Notes under the pieces: model-generated
What the model saw: only the letters and a program-made list of their open reading frames with translations
What the model was told of the DNA's origin: nothing
The model's database searches: none
Part shown: in pieces, positions 23,001 through 35,412 of the stretch
How positions within the stretch are numbered: the first letter of the stretch is position 1
How the letters are laid out: each line of letters opens with the position of its first letter
Source: Scilla litardierei
Taxonomy: Eukaryota; Streptophyta; Magnoliopsida; Asparagales; Asparagaceae
Direction of reading: 5' to 3'
DNA: 64,000 nucleotides
Assembly (NCBI GenBank): GCA_030789695.1
Contig: CM061132.1
Coordinates: 162,837,442 to 162,901,441, forward strand
Translations under genes and position numbers: made by a program

Positions 23001-25471
23001 TTTAAAAAAATAAAACATAAACCATTGCATTAAGAGTAACTTTCAAAGGTAAAAATTTTCATAATCATCAAGAAGAAAATTTAACATATAAACAGAAAAC
23101 TTGGGGTCTTTAGGTGAAGGGAAGAAGGATAACCAGTATATACACACTACACAATAATATATCACTATAGAGAGACGTTGATAACTAGAGAGGATATAAC
23201 TAATAGGAAAGAGTAGGGTTTGGAGAGTTAAAATTATGATTTTTATACAAGAAGATGAGAATTACAAAGATAACTGGTCTCAATTCGAGAGGAGACCGCT
23301 CTACTAAACTTTGATTTGAGATTAAGGTTTAAATCTCCCAAGATCTAAGCTAATCTACTCCTAAACTCTTCTCTTTTCCATTTTCTTCTTCAAATTCAAC
23401 ATCCCACAAAATCCTAACCCCTCCTCACATATATAAAAACTGATTTGTCCATAATTACAAAAATGCTCCTAAGACGCAAAATTACAAATTGCCACTCAGA
23501 TAGCAATTCTAACATATTACTACGCCTTCAAAGAATCACCTTGTCCTTAAGGTGGTCATGAAGTTTGCGGGCCACACTATTCCAAGTACGTGTGCTCGTT
23601 CCCTCCTGGGTCAAAGGCCGGAATGCCTCTAAAGCCATCGACGTTGCTCTTAAAAGGACCGTCGCCTTCATATGGGTATCCTTTAGTACCGTCGAAGACT
23701 TGTGGGTCGTCCAAGCTGTCGTTGGTCCACCCAATGTCTCCATCGTCCTCCGCGAGATGTTGCCGCTGTTGATCGCTAAGAATTCAAGGGTCGAGTGGCA
23801 CCTGGAGGTGCTCTCCTCCATCGTCGGGCCCCCAGAGGCTTGCCTGGGGTCCTTGATCTCTGGACGGACCGCGCAGGGCTTGCGAGGGACCAGGCGACCT
23901 GCTAAGCATAGGGCTTGCGAGGGACCAGGCGGCCCTAATGGGCCGCCCAGGGGCCGGCCGGACGGCCTAGCTGTGGGTCGCCAGCCCCAGGTGGGGCCGC
24001 CTAGAGCCGCGAGGCCCCAGGCGGCCCCCAATGGTTCGCCTATCCCACGCAGGGCCACTTGGGGGCCACGAGGCCCCAGGCGATCCCTGGGGATTCGTCG
24101 CCCCCCTTCTGCTTTATTATTGGCTTCATTATTAATCAGATCTGTTGCCATGACACTCTTCGGGTATATCTCCTTCTCAAACGGGATGATTTTTCTCTTG
24201 CCCCTGTCCAAAGGCATCACGTCTTTCCTCAGATATTTTTCTCGGATCAACGACGATGGCTTTGGGCAGTTCGACCTTTGACCCAGGAGCGGACAGGCAC
24301 CTGCACTCTGGTGCCTCAGAGTAGCATGGTCCACGAATTTCATGCACCATATTGAGGACAATGTGGGAGGCATGATAATGTTAGAATTATTATCCGAGTA
24401 ACAATTTTGTAATTTTGTGCCTTAGGGAAATTTTGTACTTATAGACAAATCAGTCTATTATATATAGGAGTAGGTGTTAGGGCTTTGGAGGATGTTGAAT
24501 TTGAAGAAGAAAATAGAGAAGATAAGAGTTTAGAAGTAGATTAGCTTAGATCTTGGGAGATTTAGACATATATCTCGAATCAAAGGTTAGAAGAGCAGTC
24601 TTCTCCTGAATTGAGACCACTTATCTTTAATTCTCATCTTCTTCTATAAAAATCATATGTTTACCTCTCCAAACCATAGTCTTTCCTATCAATAACATAA
24701 GGGTTTAACAGATCCCAAGGCCTTGTCATCAAATGTCTCCAGCATTTCCAACCGAGTTGACATGTCACGTACCAATCAAAACTCATATACCTTCAAACAG
24801 AAGGGGTATCAAGGTTTCTATCGGTTTGATACTTTGATTATTCCTTTTTGGTTTTGAACTCTCAAGTTCCAGAACTTTTCCATCAAAATGACCTTGAAGA
24901 AGCAGCACGATGTGTGTGCTACCAAGTGGCAAATGTTAAAAATAAAAACCAAAAAATCTATCATTAAGTAGATATAAATATAGACTCAACTGGTTCTGCA
25001 GTTACAGATGAAGTATTATTAGGCAATAAGTCAAAAACAACGACAAACAAGTCAGTAGTTGAAAGATTATCTAGAAGAAAGCTTCCAAGGGAGGGAAAAA
25101 TACCTAACCCAACAGTTCCTGCAGACATCTGGGTCACATTCACGCCCAGCAGCAAAGCATGGGCACTGGCGGCTTCTGCATTGACTCTTGGCACAATGGC
25201 ATCCTCTAAAGCGGTTCTTGCAGCTTTTGGAGCACCTAAAAGATAATTATAAACCCTTGAAAATCGGAAGGCCGTGACTGCCCATCTAAATATTCATCGC
25301 GGTTGATTACAAGGAACTAATTCAAAAAAAAAAGTTAATTGTGGGAGTTTTTTTTGCAATCATTAAGGCACTAGGTAGGCCTTGAATGTTTCACATAAGC
25401 ACTTTTGAGTGCACCTTGCTTCTTCTTTTTTGTTTTTTTTTTGTTTTTTTTGTTTTTTTGTTTTTTGTTTT

Positions 25472-25504
<33 letters not shown>

Positions 25505-26734
25505 GGGGGGGGGGGGGGGTGTTGGGTTGGGGAGGGGGGGGATTCACACAACAATCAAGCATGAAAACAACATATGCTTATAACGAGGTAAATGAAAGAG
25601 ACCAATGAAATAAATGCTGTAACTTGTGATGTTGGTTTGTGCTAAAGGTAATCTATCACGTACCCACAATATTTCTCACAGCAAGTTCCATTAAGCTGAC
25701 ATGGGCACTCTTTCCCACACATTTGTTGGCATCCACATGGTGTATATTGCTTACATGACTGATGTTTCCCATCAGCTATTCTTTTCCGCAAAAAGGGATG
25801 GCCAGCAGACTTCCAGGTATATTTCAGCTTCCTTGCTCTGCCCCTTCTACGCCAAATCCGAGTTCTTGTTGGCATGTCATGTTCCTGCAAGGCGAAACCA
25901 TGTATTAAGCAAATTTTTAGCTAAGATGTGAGAACTCGTTTTTAGCATATATGCCCGCCAAACAAAAAAAAACCATATGTACATATGTGTATATGGAAGG
26001 GTTAAGTATGATCCATTTGAGTGAAGCAAACTTACGGATCCAACCCATTCAAATTTAAAATTGGATAATTTAAAAGTAAATATATTCTGTTAGCTGCAAT
26101 CTAACACATCTAAACTATTTAAAATGGAATGATTTGGATTTAACAATCACAAAATCAACGTTTTAGTATTGTCATAAAATGAATTAATTTATCACCACTT
26201 GATGCATGAATAAAACATATCCATTGGAATTTTTTGCTAGCTTAGACATGTTGGATCACTTTCAACATAACAAATTTTACATTTAAGATGCCAAATTCTA
26301 AATTTAAATAAGTTAGATCAGCATGCTTGGTCTGCTTGGTCTACTCGAATAGATCATAGTTAACATCTCTATCCCTTTATGTGTGTGTGTGTCTCTCCTT
26401 AGCTCGGTAAAAAAAATACATTTTACAATTTTTTTTATAATTGGAACCATGCATTTTGATCTTCATATTCTAAAACTTCAAAACGCCAAATATCTAGTGA
26501 ACCCATGATGTTTTGCTCAATCATCCACTTGTCACAAATTTAACAGTTTTGCAATAATAAAATATTTTATAATGGCTAGATGAACAAGTAAAATTCATAT
26601 TCACTACATATTTAATGTTTTAGGGTTTTAGAATATGAAGATCAAAATAAACGGTTCCGATTGCCTAAAAAGTGAAGTATATTTTTAGCAAGAGCCAAGA
26701 GGTGTTTTCTCATTAACTAGCTGATGCATATTTC

Positions 26735-26789
<55 letters not shown>

Positions 26790-29700
26790 ATAACCCGTGC
26801 CCGCGGGCACGGTGCATTCAAGATTTTTCCCCGCAAAATCTGTCCCTAAAAAAATATTTCTATAGCCAAAATTTAAAAGAATAACAAATTAGTGTAAAAA
26901 AATTTAGAGGCACGGCTGCCTTCGGCGAGGAACAATAAATTCGATACGGGCGCCTTCGGCGCAGAACAACAAATTAGCGTACAAAAATTTAGCGGGCGCC
27001 TTCGGCGCGGATGGATTCAGACCTCTGCTTGAGGGGTTAATTGAAACGGATGCCCAAAAAGCTCAGCCCGCCTCTTTGAAAGCACATTCCCTGTCTTTTT
27101 TTGTTTTCAATTTTTTGGACGGGTGTTTCGATGAGTGCAAAAACGGGTGAAAATGAGAATGATGGGGTTGAGTGTGTGTAGTGTCATGGGGTTTTTGGTT
27201 TTTTTGCTTGGGGTGTGATTTTGGGTGTTTGGGTTTGGGTGTGTTTTTTGGGGGGTTGGGTGGAGTTTTGTGTTTTTTGGGTTTTGGGTTTAAGAAAGTT
27301 GTCCCATGCGGCGATGTGACATTGCCACATGGGACAAAGATTCAAAAACATCCCTCATTTGTAATATAGATACACACACATACTAGTCATAACCTGTGCC
27401 CGCAGGCACGGTTCATTTAAGATTTTCCTCCGCGAAATTTTTGTTCCCCAAAAAATTATTTGCACATCAAAAATTGTGTGGAACAACAAATTAGCATAAA
27501 AATATTTAGCGGCACGGGTGCCTTCGACGCGGAACAACAAATTCGGCGCATGCGCATTCGTCACGAAACAACAAATGGTAGTTTATTGAAGCATCTTTAA
27601 AAGTTCATGGTAGTTTTATAAAACTCATAAATAAATGGCATTAGGGTCATTTACCAATTTCCATTATAACTGTGAGGTAGTTTTGTGAAACTTGATTAGT
27701 TCAAGGCAGTTTAGTGTGGTTTTTAAAAGTTCAACGTAGTTTTTTGAAATCTGGCAAAAGTTTAAGGTAGTTTCTTAAAATTTAGCCGGGTATGTATAAA
27801 GTGTATTTTTTAAAAAATAAAATATAACAATAGTTAATATTGATTTGGAATATTGTGATGCACTTTCTTTTTGGAAGGCATTTGAAAATTATTACTTTTT
27901 ATTTGTACATAAAGTTTTGCCTTACAAATCACTAATGTTTAGTCATAATAGTTATACTTCTATTTTTTTGAGGAGACAGTGATCATCTGTTGTTTTCTGT
28001 TTATAACGTAATTGAGTTATACCACAAAAGAAACTTTTTAGGGGAATTATTTAAGCACATTAGTAGAATCGGGAACTGTTATGTTCTCGTGAGTTAGTCA
28101 AGAGCTTTTGCCTACACAGTCTGTCAAGAGCTTTTGCCTACTCAGTCCACTGTAAACGTTAGTTCATTCTTCATGTTCTGTAAAATGGTGGGGAATACAA
28201 CTATGGAACCAGCATGAAGACCATTTAGCAGGACTTCAATTAGAATTCCATAATTGCAAACATTTCGAGTTTGATGCATGGTTCATTCGATTTACTGAAA
28301 CAAAATTATGTCATATGGTGTCTATGTGTTTTATATACAAGAAAGGAATATCAACTGTCTGTGGACAACATCCATAGCATCAAGAAGTAATTTGCATTCT
28401 AATATTCCCCATAAAGTTATTGGATAATAGTTTCTGGGGTGGGATAACAAAAGAATTCAACTAATTCTATTCCTCCCCGGGGAAATAGAATTTTCCACCT
28501 GTAAATGGGCAGCGAGAATTAGATATGCATGCAAGACTTTCAAAGAAAAAATATGCACCATGTAATCATTATCAGCTTTCCCGCTGTCTTCCAAACCGAA
28601 ACTAGTGGACATTGGCCTGCTCAACAGTGTAGCTCCATCATTGAACATGTAATTTGAGACCTCAGTGCAGGTCTTCAGACCAGAAAGCAGGTTTCTTGCT
28701 ATGAGGCAACTGTAGAGAATGAGTAATAACAATGAGTGCATATGAAGCAAGAATATCTTCTTAGCGACTCTGCTAACAAACATGAGCCGTATAATGCAAG
28801 AAACAATTGAAGAAATAAGAAAGAGCATCCAAGCAACCCAGAAAGAAAAAGGAAAAAAAAAGGAAAAAAAAAGGAAAAAGTAATCCCATAGTTTACTACC
28901 ACATCCAAGACTGACCCTTTCCATTGTTTAAGAAATTTACATACTCTAAATCAAGAAACTTGAAAGAGAGGGAACAAAACAAAAAACGCTTTATATTTTT
29001 AAGCATTTGTCAATATAGCTCCACAAGTCCATAACCCTTAATCACTATAGGCTATAGCTAATTCATACAGAAAATATTTCTGGAAGAAGTGTCCTAAATT
29101 TAATTCCGAAGTACTAGCATATTTCCAGGCAAGCAGTGATGAAAAGTTGCACTAGAATCATCGGGCACAAACATTGAATGGAAAGTGTCCGTGGGTCAAT
29201 ATGTCTACATAGAAGGGATGGTTAAAGCTTTATGTATCCAAAAACATACGTGATTATGTTTTCTTTTACGTGAACACAATTAGTAAACTGAAGTATATAA
29301 ACCAAAATACAAATATTGCACATATTTTTATTTCGTCGGGCATTATTTGATAGTTCACCATCCATATTATGATTCACTTTAAATGTAAAAATAAATAAAT
29401 AAATAAATGAAGATTCATACACTTAGTTCTCTATGAAGTAAACATGAAAGTAGAAATACATATCTTTTATTTTACCTGTTCTTTCCAAATATCTCTACAC
29501 CCTTTAGGTAAAGATCCTTCTCCAGAGTACTCCATCCATGGAAACTTTCTGCCTTGCTCAGAATAAATGAACTTTTTTCTTTGGAAACATAAACAGCACT
29601 AATATTTATGTCAGCTGTTTTAGTTTTGTCACCGCAAAGAATATCTGTTCCAGAAGAAGGTCCAATGGATTCATCCACATATTCCTTTTGACACCGATCA

Positions 29701-32700
29701 GAAGGAGGTACTCCATCATCGCTGACTGCTGCCATGATCTTCTGCTTTTTATCAGCAGGATTAAGAAATTTGCCTACAGAAAGTTTATTTTTCAGTGCAT
29801 TTTCACACTTAGAGATTTTGCGCTTGCCCATAACTTTTGAGGGAGCTGATTGCATGACTTTGTCTAAACCAGAGGTGGATTCAGGATGTTCCATCCTGCA
29901 GGTCCCTACTGATCCTGAAGAAACCACAAGTAGACTGTTCATTTCAGTGCACATTTGCTCAGTTGCTAAATTTGTATCATGATCATCAGGATTCGAGTCT
30001 TCAGATTCAGAGGACAAGGTGATACTGAGTTTTTCTGTTGAAGTTATGGAGCCCTTCGCATGCATATCACTAGGATCAGATACATCATGACAAAGTTTGT
30101 GAACATCACCTCTTCTCTAGAAAATATCGAAAGCTAGTCAGGTTTACTTTTTAAACAGCATAGCCTGAGCTGAGCCCATCTTAGTACATGAAAAAACTTC
30201 ACGAAGATTAAGACACTAGCAGTGATAAAAACAGAGGAATGGTGTTAAATATCTAATAACCTCTTTTAGAAAGGGAACCAAAAGTGAATTTATAATACCT
30301 ACGTGTACTCATTATGATATGCTCCTTCACTATGAAAATGAGATGGCAATCGGATATTGCGCAGAAAATTAGATCAAACACTTTAAGTGGACAAGTACTT
30401 TTTTGGGTATTAAGCATTACAAATAACTAGGAAGGCAAAAGACAATTCTAAAGAACAGCTAAATCACCAGCAACATGCAGTTTCAGGACATAGGTAATCT
30501 GTTGACACTAACTTTGAATAAATTAAAATAAAGTGATTTAATTTGTTTTAAAGCACAATAAGCCATGAGTGTGCATCTAAAGAGTAATCTTTACTGTGAG
30601 ACACATCGACTCATGGGACACATACCTTAAGGTAGCAATGCTCTCCGCATGGTTTCCTATTTTCTTCAAGTTCAACTCCATATGGTTGCTTTTCGCTCTG
30701 TCACGCAAAAACTTCCTATCAAACTGGCAAACATTTCATCATCCCTTCTAAATAACAGTCCCTAAAAGTACAGACTCACAGGGATAACTAGGCTTTGAGA
30801 ACAACCATGAAGGCGACAGTCGAATACCTGTGGAATACCAACTCACGCTGATCAGGATACCCAGGCATATTGAATGTAAATAAAAGAACATCGAGAACAG
30901 TAGAATTTACCAAGCAACGCCGGCAAAAAAGATTATCAAAAGAATCTAAAGCAGCACTGAGAGTCTTATCAAGCAATGATTTCCCATCAGACATCAAACT
31001 GCCAGAAGATTCCGAATCTTTCACATGCTTGTCATGATATTTGTCCATGAGGGTTTCATATCTCTCCTGTAAATTAGAAGTATGTTAAAAAGTTATAAAT
31101 TAGAAAAGAATAAGGCATTCACAATAAATAAATGCAGATAGTCAAATTCAGTACTAGCTAATCGTCCTAGAAGTTTCAAAGGTGTCAGAGCAGAGAAAAT
31201 TTTCCTTCTCGCAATAAGCAAAAGATTGTACCTAGTTGCATGTTGTTAGACCCTCGGAAGGTTACCAGCACAAAGAAAAAAAGGTAGAAAGTTCTTATGA
31301 AGGTAAGAGAATACCAATTTGAAGCAAACTATCTAGGACTCACTAGCTTCTATGCAGATTTTAAGTACCTCGATTTCAGAAGGAGTAACTTCAATAAATT
31401 GACCGAGAATATCCAGCACTTCTGGACTCAATCCATGCTCCTGAAGGGCCTTCCTGCAGTAATCAGGTGGATATCACTTCCCTAATATTTAGATTATAAT
31501 CAAAGAGGAAAGTATCGGATCATTATTTTTGGTGAAATTCATCAAAGACAGTTGTCAACCCCAATTAAGAGCATTAGCTCCGCAGCTCAATGAATAAATA
31601 AGCTGGGATGTGATGCAATAGCTGGGTATAGGCATTAGTTACATTGATCAAATAAACAAAATTAGTTTAATCGACTAATGACCTTAAAGATTCTTAATTA
31701 GTACTAAAATCATGAATCTCAGATTATTATCTGCTGCAGATTATTTGTGCAACTTATGTGACAAATTTAGTCTTCTTGATTGGAAGACCATACACCCATT
31801 TAATTTCGGACAGGTTACCTGGCTGTTATGCCTCAGGGACAGAACCTGACAGACAAAAGCGAAACTGTAGCTTCATAACAATAATTTAGGCATTTCTGCG
31901 TAGGGCTAAATTACATCTAAATACACTAAAGTTTCACACATTTTATAGCTATATACCATGTACTATTTTTTTGTTCCCAGCTATATACGCTGATGTTTAT
32001 AAAAAATAAACAGGTCGATACCTTCTATTTAGTTTTCATCTACACGTAAAGAAGCATGTGAGCTTCCTTATGAAATTTTACCCCTAGAAAATGAATCCCC
32101 ATCTATTGCAAGCTCTAGTCCTCTCCCCCTTTCTCCCCTTCCAGTAAATTGAAACCCATTGAAACCTACCATTGCCTAGCATCTGTTTTTTGGGCATTAA
32201 ACCAAATGCCCCTAGAGACATAATATTTGGAAAATAAACAAGCTTTAAGTATTCTATGTATCCAAGTTGGTGCCTTCTAAGTTTAATGTTAAAATTTTCT
32301 ATGGCTCAACACTATCTCACTATGAAACATATACCCCACTTATTATTATTTTTTTGCGGACAAACTACTCAAGATCTCTAGCTTTTGATAAAAATTCATA
32401 CTTTCTATGTCCTTCATCTCTTATTAAAAATGATAATGATCAGTGTATAAATGACTCAATTTTTTTGAATTTTCAATGAAAGAAGACACGTGATGCCTTA
32501 GTTCTGGGATTTTTTTTGGTAAATTTGAAGGTTTCAAGAAGATGGGAGTTGCTTAATTTTTAGGTATGGACATTGACGAAAAAGAATTGATCAGAGAAGT
32601 ATCGGGTGTATCTTGGACATTTACCCATGTGCCGTTAATGCCATAGGGTATTGTACTGTACAAAAAATGTTTGGGTATATAACTGTAGGAAAAAATAATA

Positions 32701-35380
32701 CGGGGTATAGACCTGTAAAGTGGATTAAAAATAGTACAAGGTATATAGATGTAAAGTGGGTGAAACTTTAGTATATTTAGCTATAATTTAGCCTTTTTGT
32801 TTAAACAATTACATTCAATTTCTTCTTACCTAAAAAATTAAAATGTCATGTAATGATACAGAATCCAGGACCAGTGGCATAAAAAATTTCTGCAACTAAC
32901 CCGAGCCAATTGGCTTAGTGGTATTCCCCATCCCTCCCTTGTGAGAGGTCGTGCTTTCCGATGTATCAAAAAAAAAAAAAATTCTGCAACTACAATTACA
33001 CCCCGGATTCAACCATCTAATTTTATAGCACTTACCCGTATTGCATATTTGACCGAATGCAAAGCTTGCATATGTTAAACTCTCACACCGAATTATCTAT
33101 CTATCTTCGTCAATGCATGTGTCCACAAGGAAAACTTAGTACATGAGGTTAAGTGTGAAAATAGTTGAAATTTGAACATCATATGGATAATATTATGCTG
33201 CTACTAAACAAGCTGCCTGGATGGATTTTATAATTGATTCAAAGACCAAATGGGAACTTGATTATTTGATCTTCTAAACTGACCATGGTCATGGTACCAA
33301 ATTTCCCAAACTTAAAAAACATACATGACTGATTTATGTATATCACACTATCTTTTTACTGTTGATGTAATTCTGTCCATTTTCATGTTGTTACAAACTA
33401 AAAAGCGTACATAGCTCCATAAACCATCATGAATAATTAAGCACGAGCATTAATATGTAGGAGTACATGAACATTCTACCTAGAAATAATTAAAACAGTG
33501 AAAGACTATCACCATACAAATTTGTATACTATTGTTCAACTTGAAAATGATATATATAGATCATAAGCAACATATGAATCAAAATAAAAGTCATGCATGT
33601 AAAAAAAAAGATAAAATAGTTTACGTACAAATTTGATTTCATGCTAAAAACAGTAGATTTTCTTATTCAATTTTCTAGTAGGGTTTTGACATTATCACAG
33701 GTTAAAATTCAAGTAAAAATATCATGAATAGCGAAAATAAGTCTACTTACCACAAAATCAGGTCTTCACCTTCAGAGAATTCATGCTTTTCTTCCTCCAG
33801 TTCAGCAATCTCTTCCTCACTATCACTACATATTAGTGTTTCATTGCCATATGGATCGTAGTATATCCTCCTCCTCCCAACTACTGACTGATCCTCTGCC
33901 ATTCTTTGATTTCTGTGCCATAAGTGGATGTTCAGCAAGAAATGGTGCTTAAAATTAAAGAGCTTATTTCCACAAAATAATTCCTATCCGCAAGATCTTA
34001 ACATTGGTTGAAAATTTTGATGGAATAAGGAGCATTATATAGGCATGATACTTAGCACAAGCTCAGCTTTAACACATAAACGGAAGTATCAATTTATTTG
34101 TCAAAAGTCAGTAACCCAAATTATGGCACTGAATACCATTACCAATAACTGAAAATCAACCAGTAGGTAAGGTTCACAATTGATAGAGATCGAATTCGAG
34201 GAGTTCAATTTGAAAGTCTTTTATTCATTTGATAGAGTTTGAGTCCTTGAAAAATTCCTATTAGTTTGAATCTTTAGTTATTTATTTTAAAGAGTTTTAA
34301 TTATTTGAATCTTTTTGTTATTTGAGTCATTTTTATTTAAGTGTTTTAGTTTATTTAAAATTTCTAGTCCTAATCAGTTTCAGAGAGTCAAGTTGTAAGC
34401 CTATATAAAGGCCACAAACTTATTAGTTTTTAATAAAGAATTCAATAAAATTGAGTTGTTGCAAACTTTTAGTTTCTCCATGAATTAAATTTTTTGCATT
34501 GGTGTGCGAGAGTGAACTTGATTGCCTGGGCGTAAGGTCCGAAGAATCTCCACGTGTGAGACGTATGAGTCGGTGATCGAAAGATTTCCGAGATGCAAAA
34601 TCTGAAAAGTTATCAAATCTCTAATTTTCTACAGTTCTTCACCAACTTTTCCCACAAATCCCTAAACTCGTTGGTGTGCCATCAATTTGGTATCAGAGCC
34701 GAACTATTCGTTTCTTCTCTTCAAATTTTCTTTCAAATTTGCAAAAAAAATTCCAAAACACTTACCATACTTTTAGCCGTCACTTTCATCCATCTCAAAA
34801 AAACCAAAAAAAAGCAGTAACCCTAGTTTTTCAGCCGCCGCCCTCTTCCACTATCAACGATGGTAAAACCCTAACCCATGCCCCAGTTCTATCGCCCAAA
34901 ATCCTTCAGCCCCGTCCGCTTCCGTCAGATCCGCCATTGCCACCTCCATCAAACACCATCATCTGCTTTGTCGTCGAGTTTTCATGCGATCGAAAGGTAC
35001 AACACGGTAGATCAAGCCCTCCACCACCTGCAGACGACGCTACCCCCCCCCCGTCGGATCTAACCACCGTCGCTTAACGCGACGCCATCGACCAACGACG
35101 ACACGTCCATAGTGCTCCAGCATCAACGAGCTTCTACGCACTTAGGGACGCTTTTGACGCCGTCTGGATCAATGAAAAGCACTGCCAAGTTTGCGTAGGT
35201 CGCTGGCAGCAGCGATGGCGCCGACTGAGCCCGTTGACCCCTTCATCATATTCATCTCCTCCGGGTTAAGCCACACCAACAAATGGTGCGACAAACAACC
35301 GTCGGAGCCATTGAAAAAGGGCGTCGATGCGACTGAAGCCGACAGAGCTACATTATTGGCTCGGTCGAGCCAAACCCGAA

Positions 35381-35412
<32 letters not shown>

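Larger units (their letters stand above)
25885..28558 (-). other. SWN intron 10 with Helitron-like repeats
   Basis: It holds a (TA)n run (26738-26786), two Helitron-like ends, and a short duplicated motif TCAAGAGCTTTTGCCTAC at about 28099 and 28124. No gene is seen. Confidence 0.6.
31454..33750 (-). other. SWN intron 4 with TIR element and SINE
   Basis: The intron contains the two elements listed separately and otherwise unique AT-rich sequence. Confidence 0.6.

Noticed and set aside
23528..24373. 281-codon minus-strand ORF
   Set aside because: It crosses both arms of the inverted LTR structure and its GC-rich middle. No known domain, and a similar ORF is open on the other strand.
24964..25194. 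76-residue minus-strand ORF over SWN exon 12
   Set aside because: It is the wrong frame. The frame fixed by exon 11 gives the CXC domain.
25363..25608. Lysine- or phenylalanine-rich small ORFs
   Set aside because: They translate a poly-T/poly-G tract.
32899..32981. Possible tRNA gene
   Set aside because: A/B-box-like motifs are present but no cloverleaf forms. The A tail and target duplication show it is a SINE.
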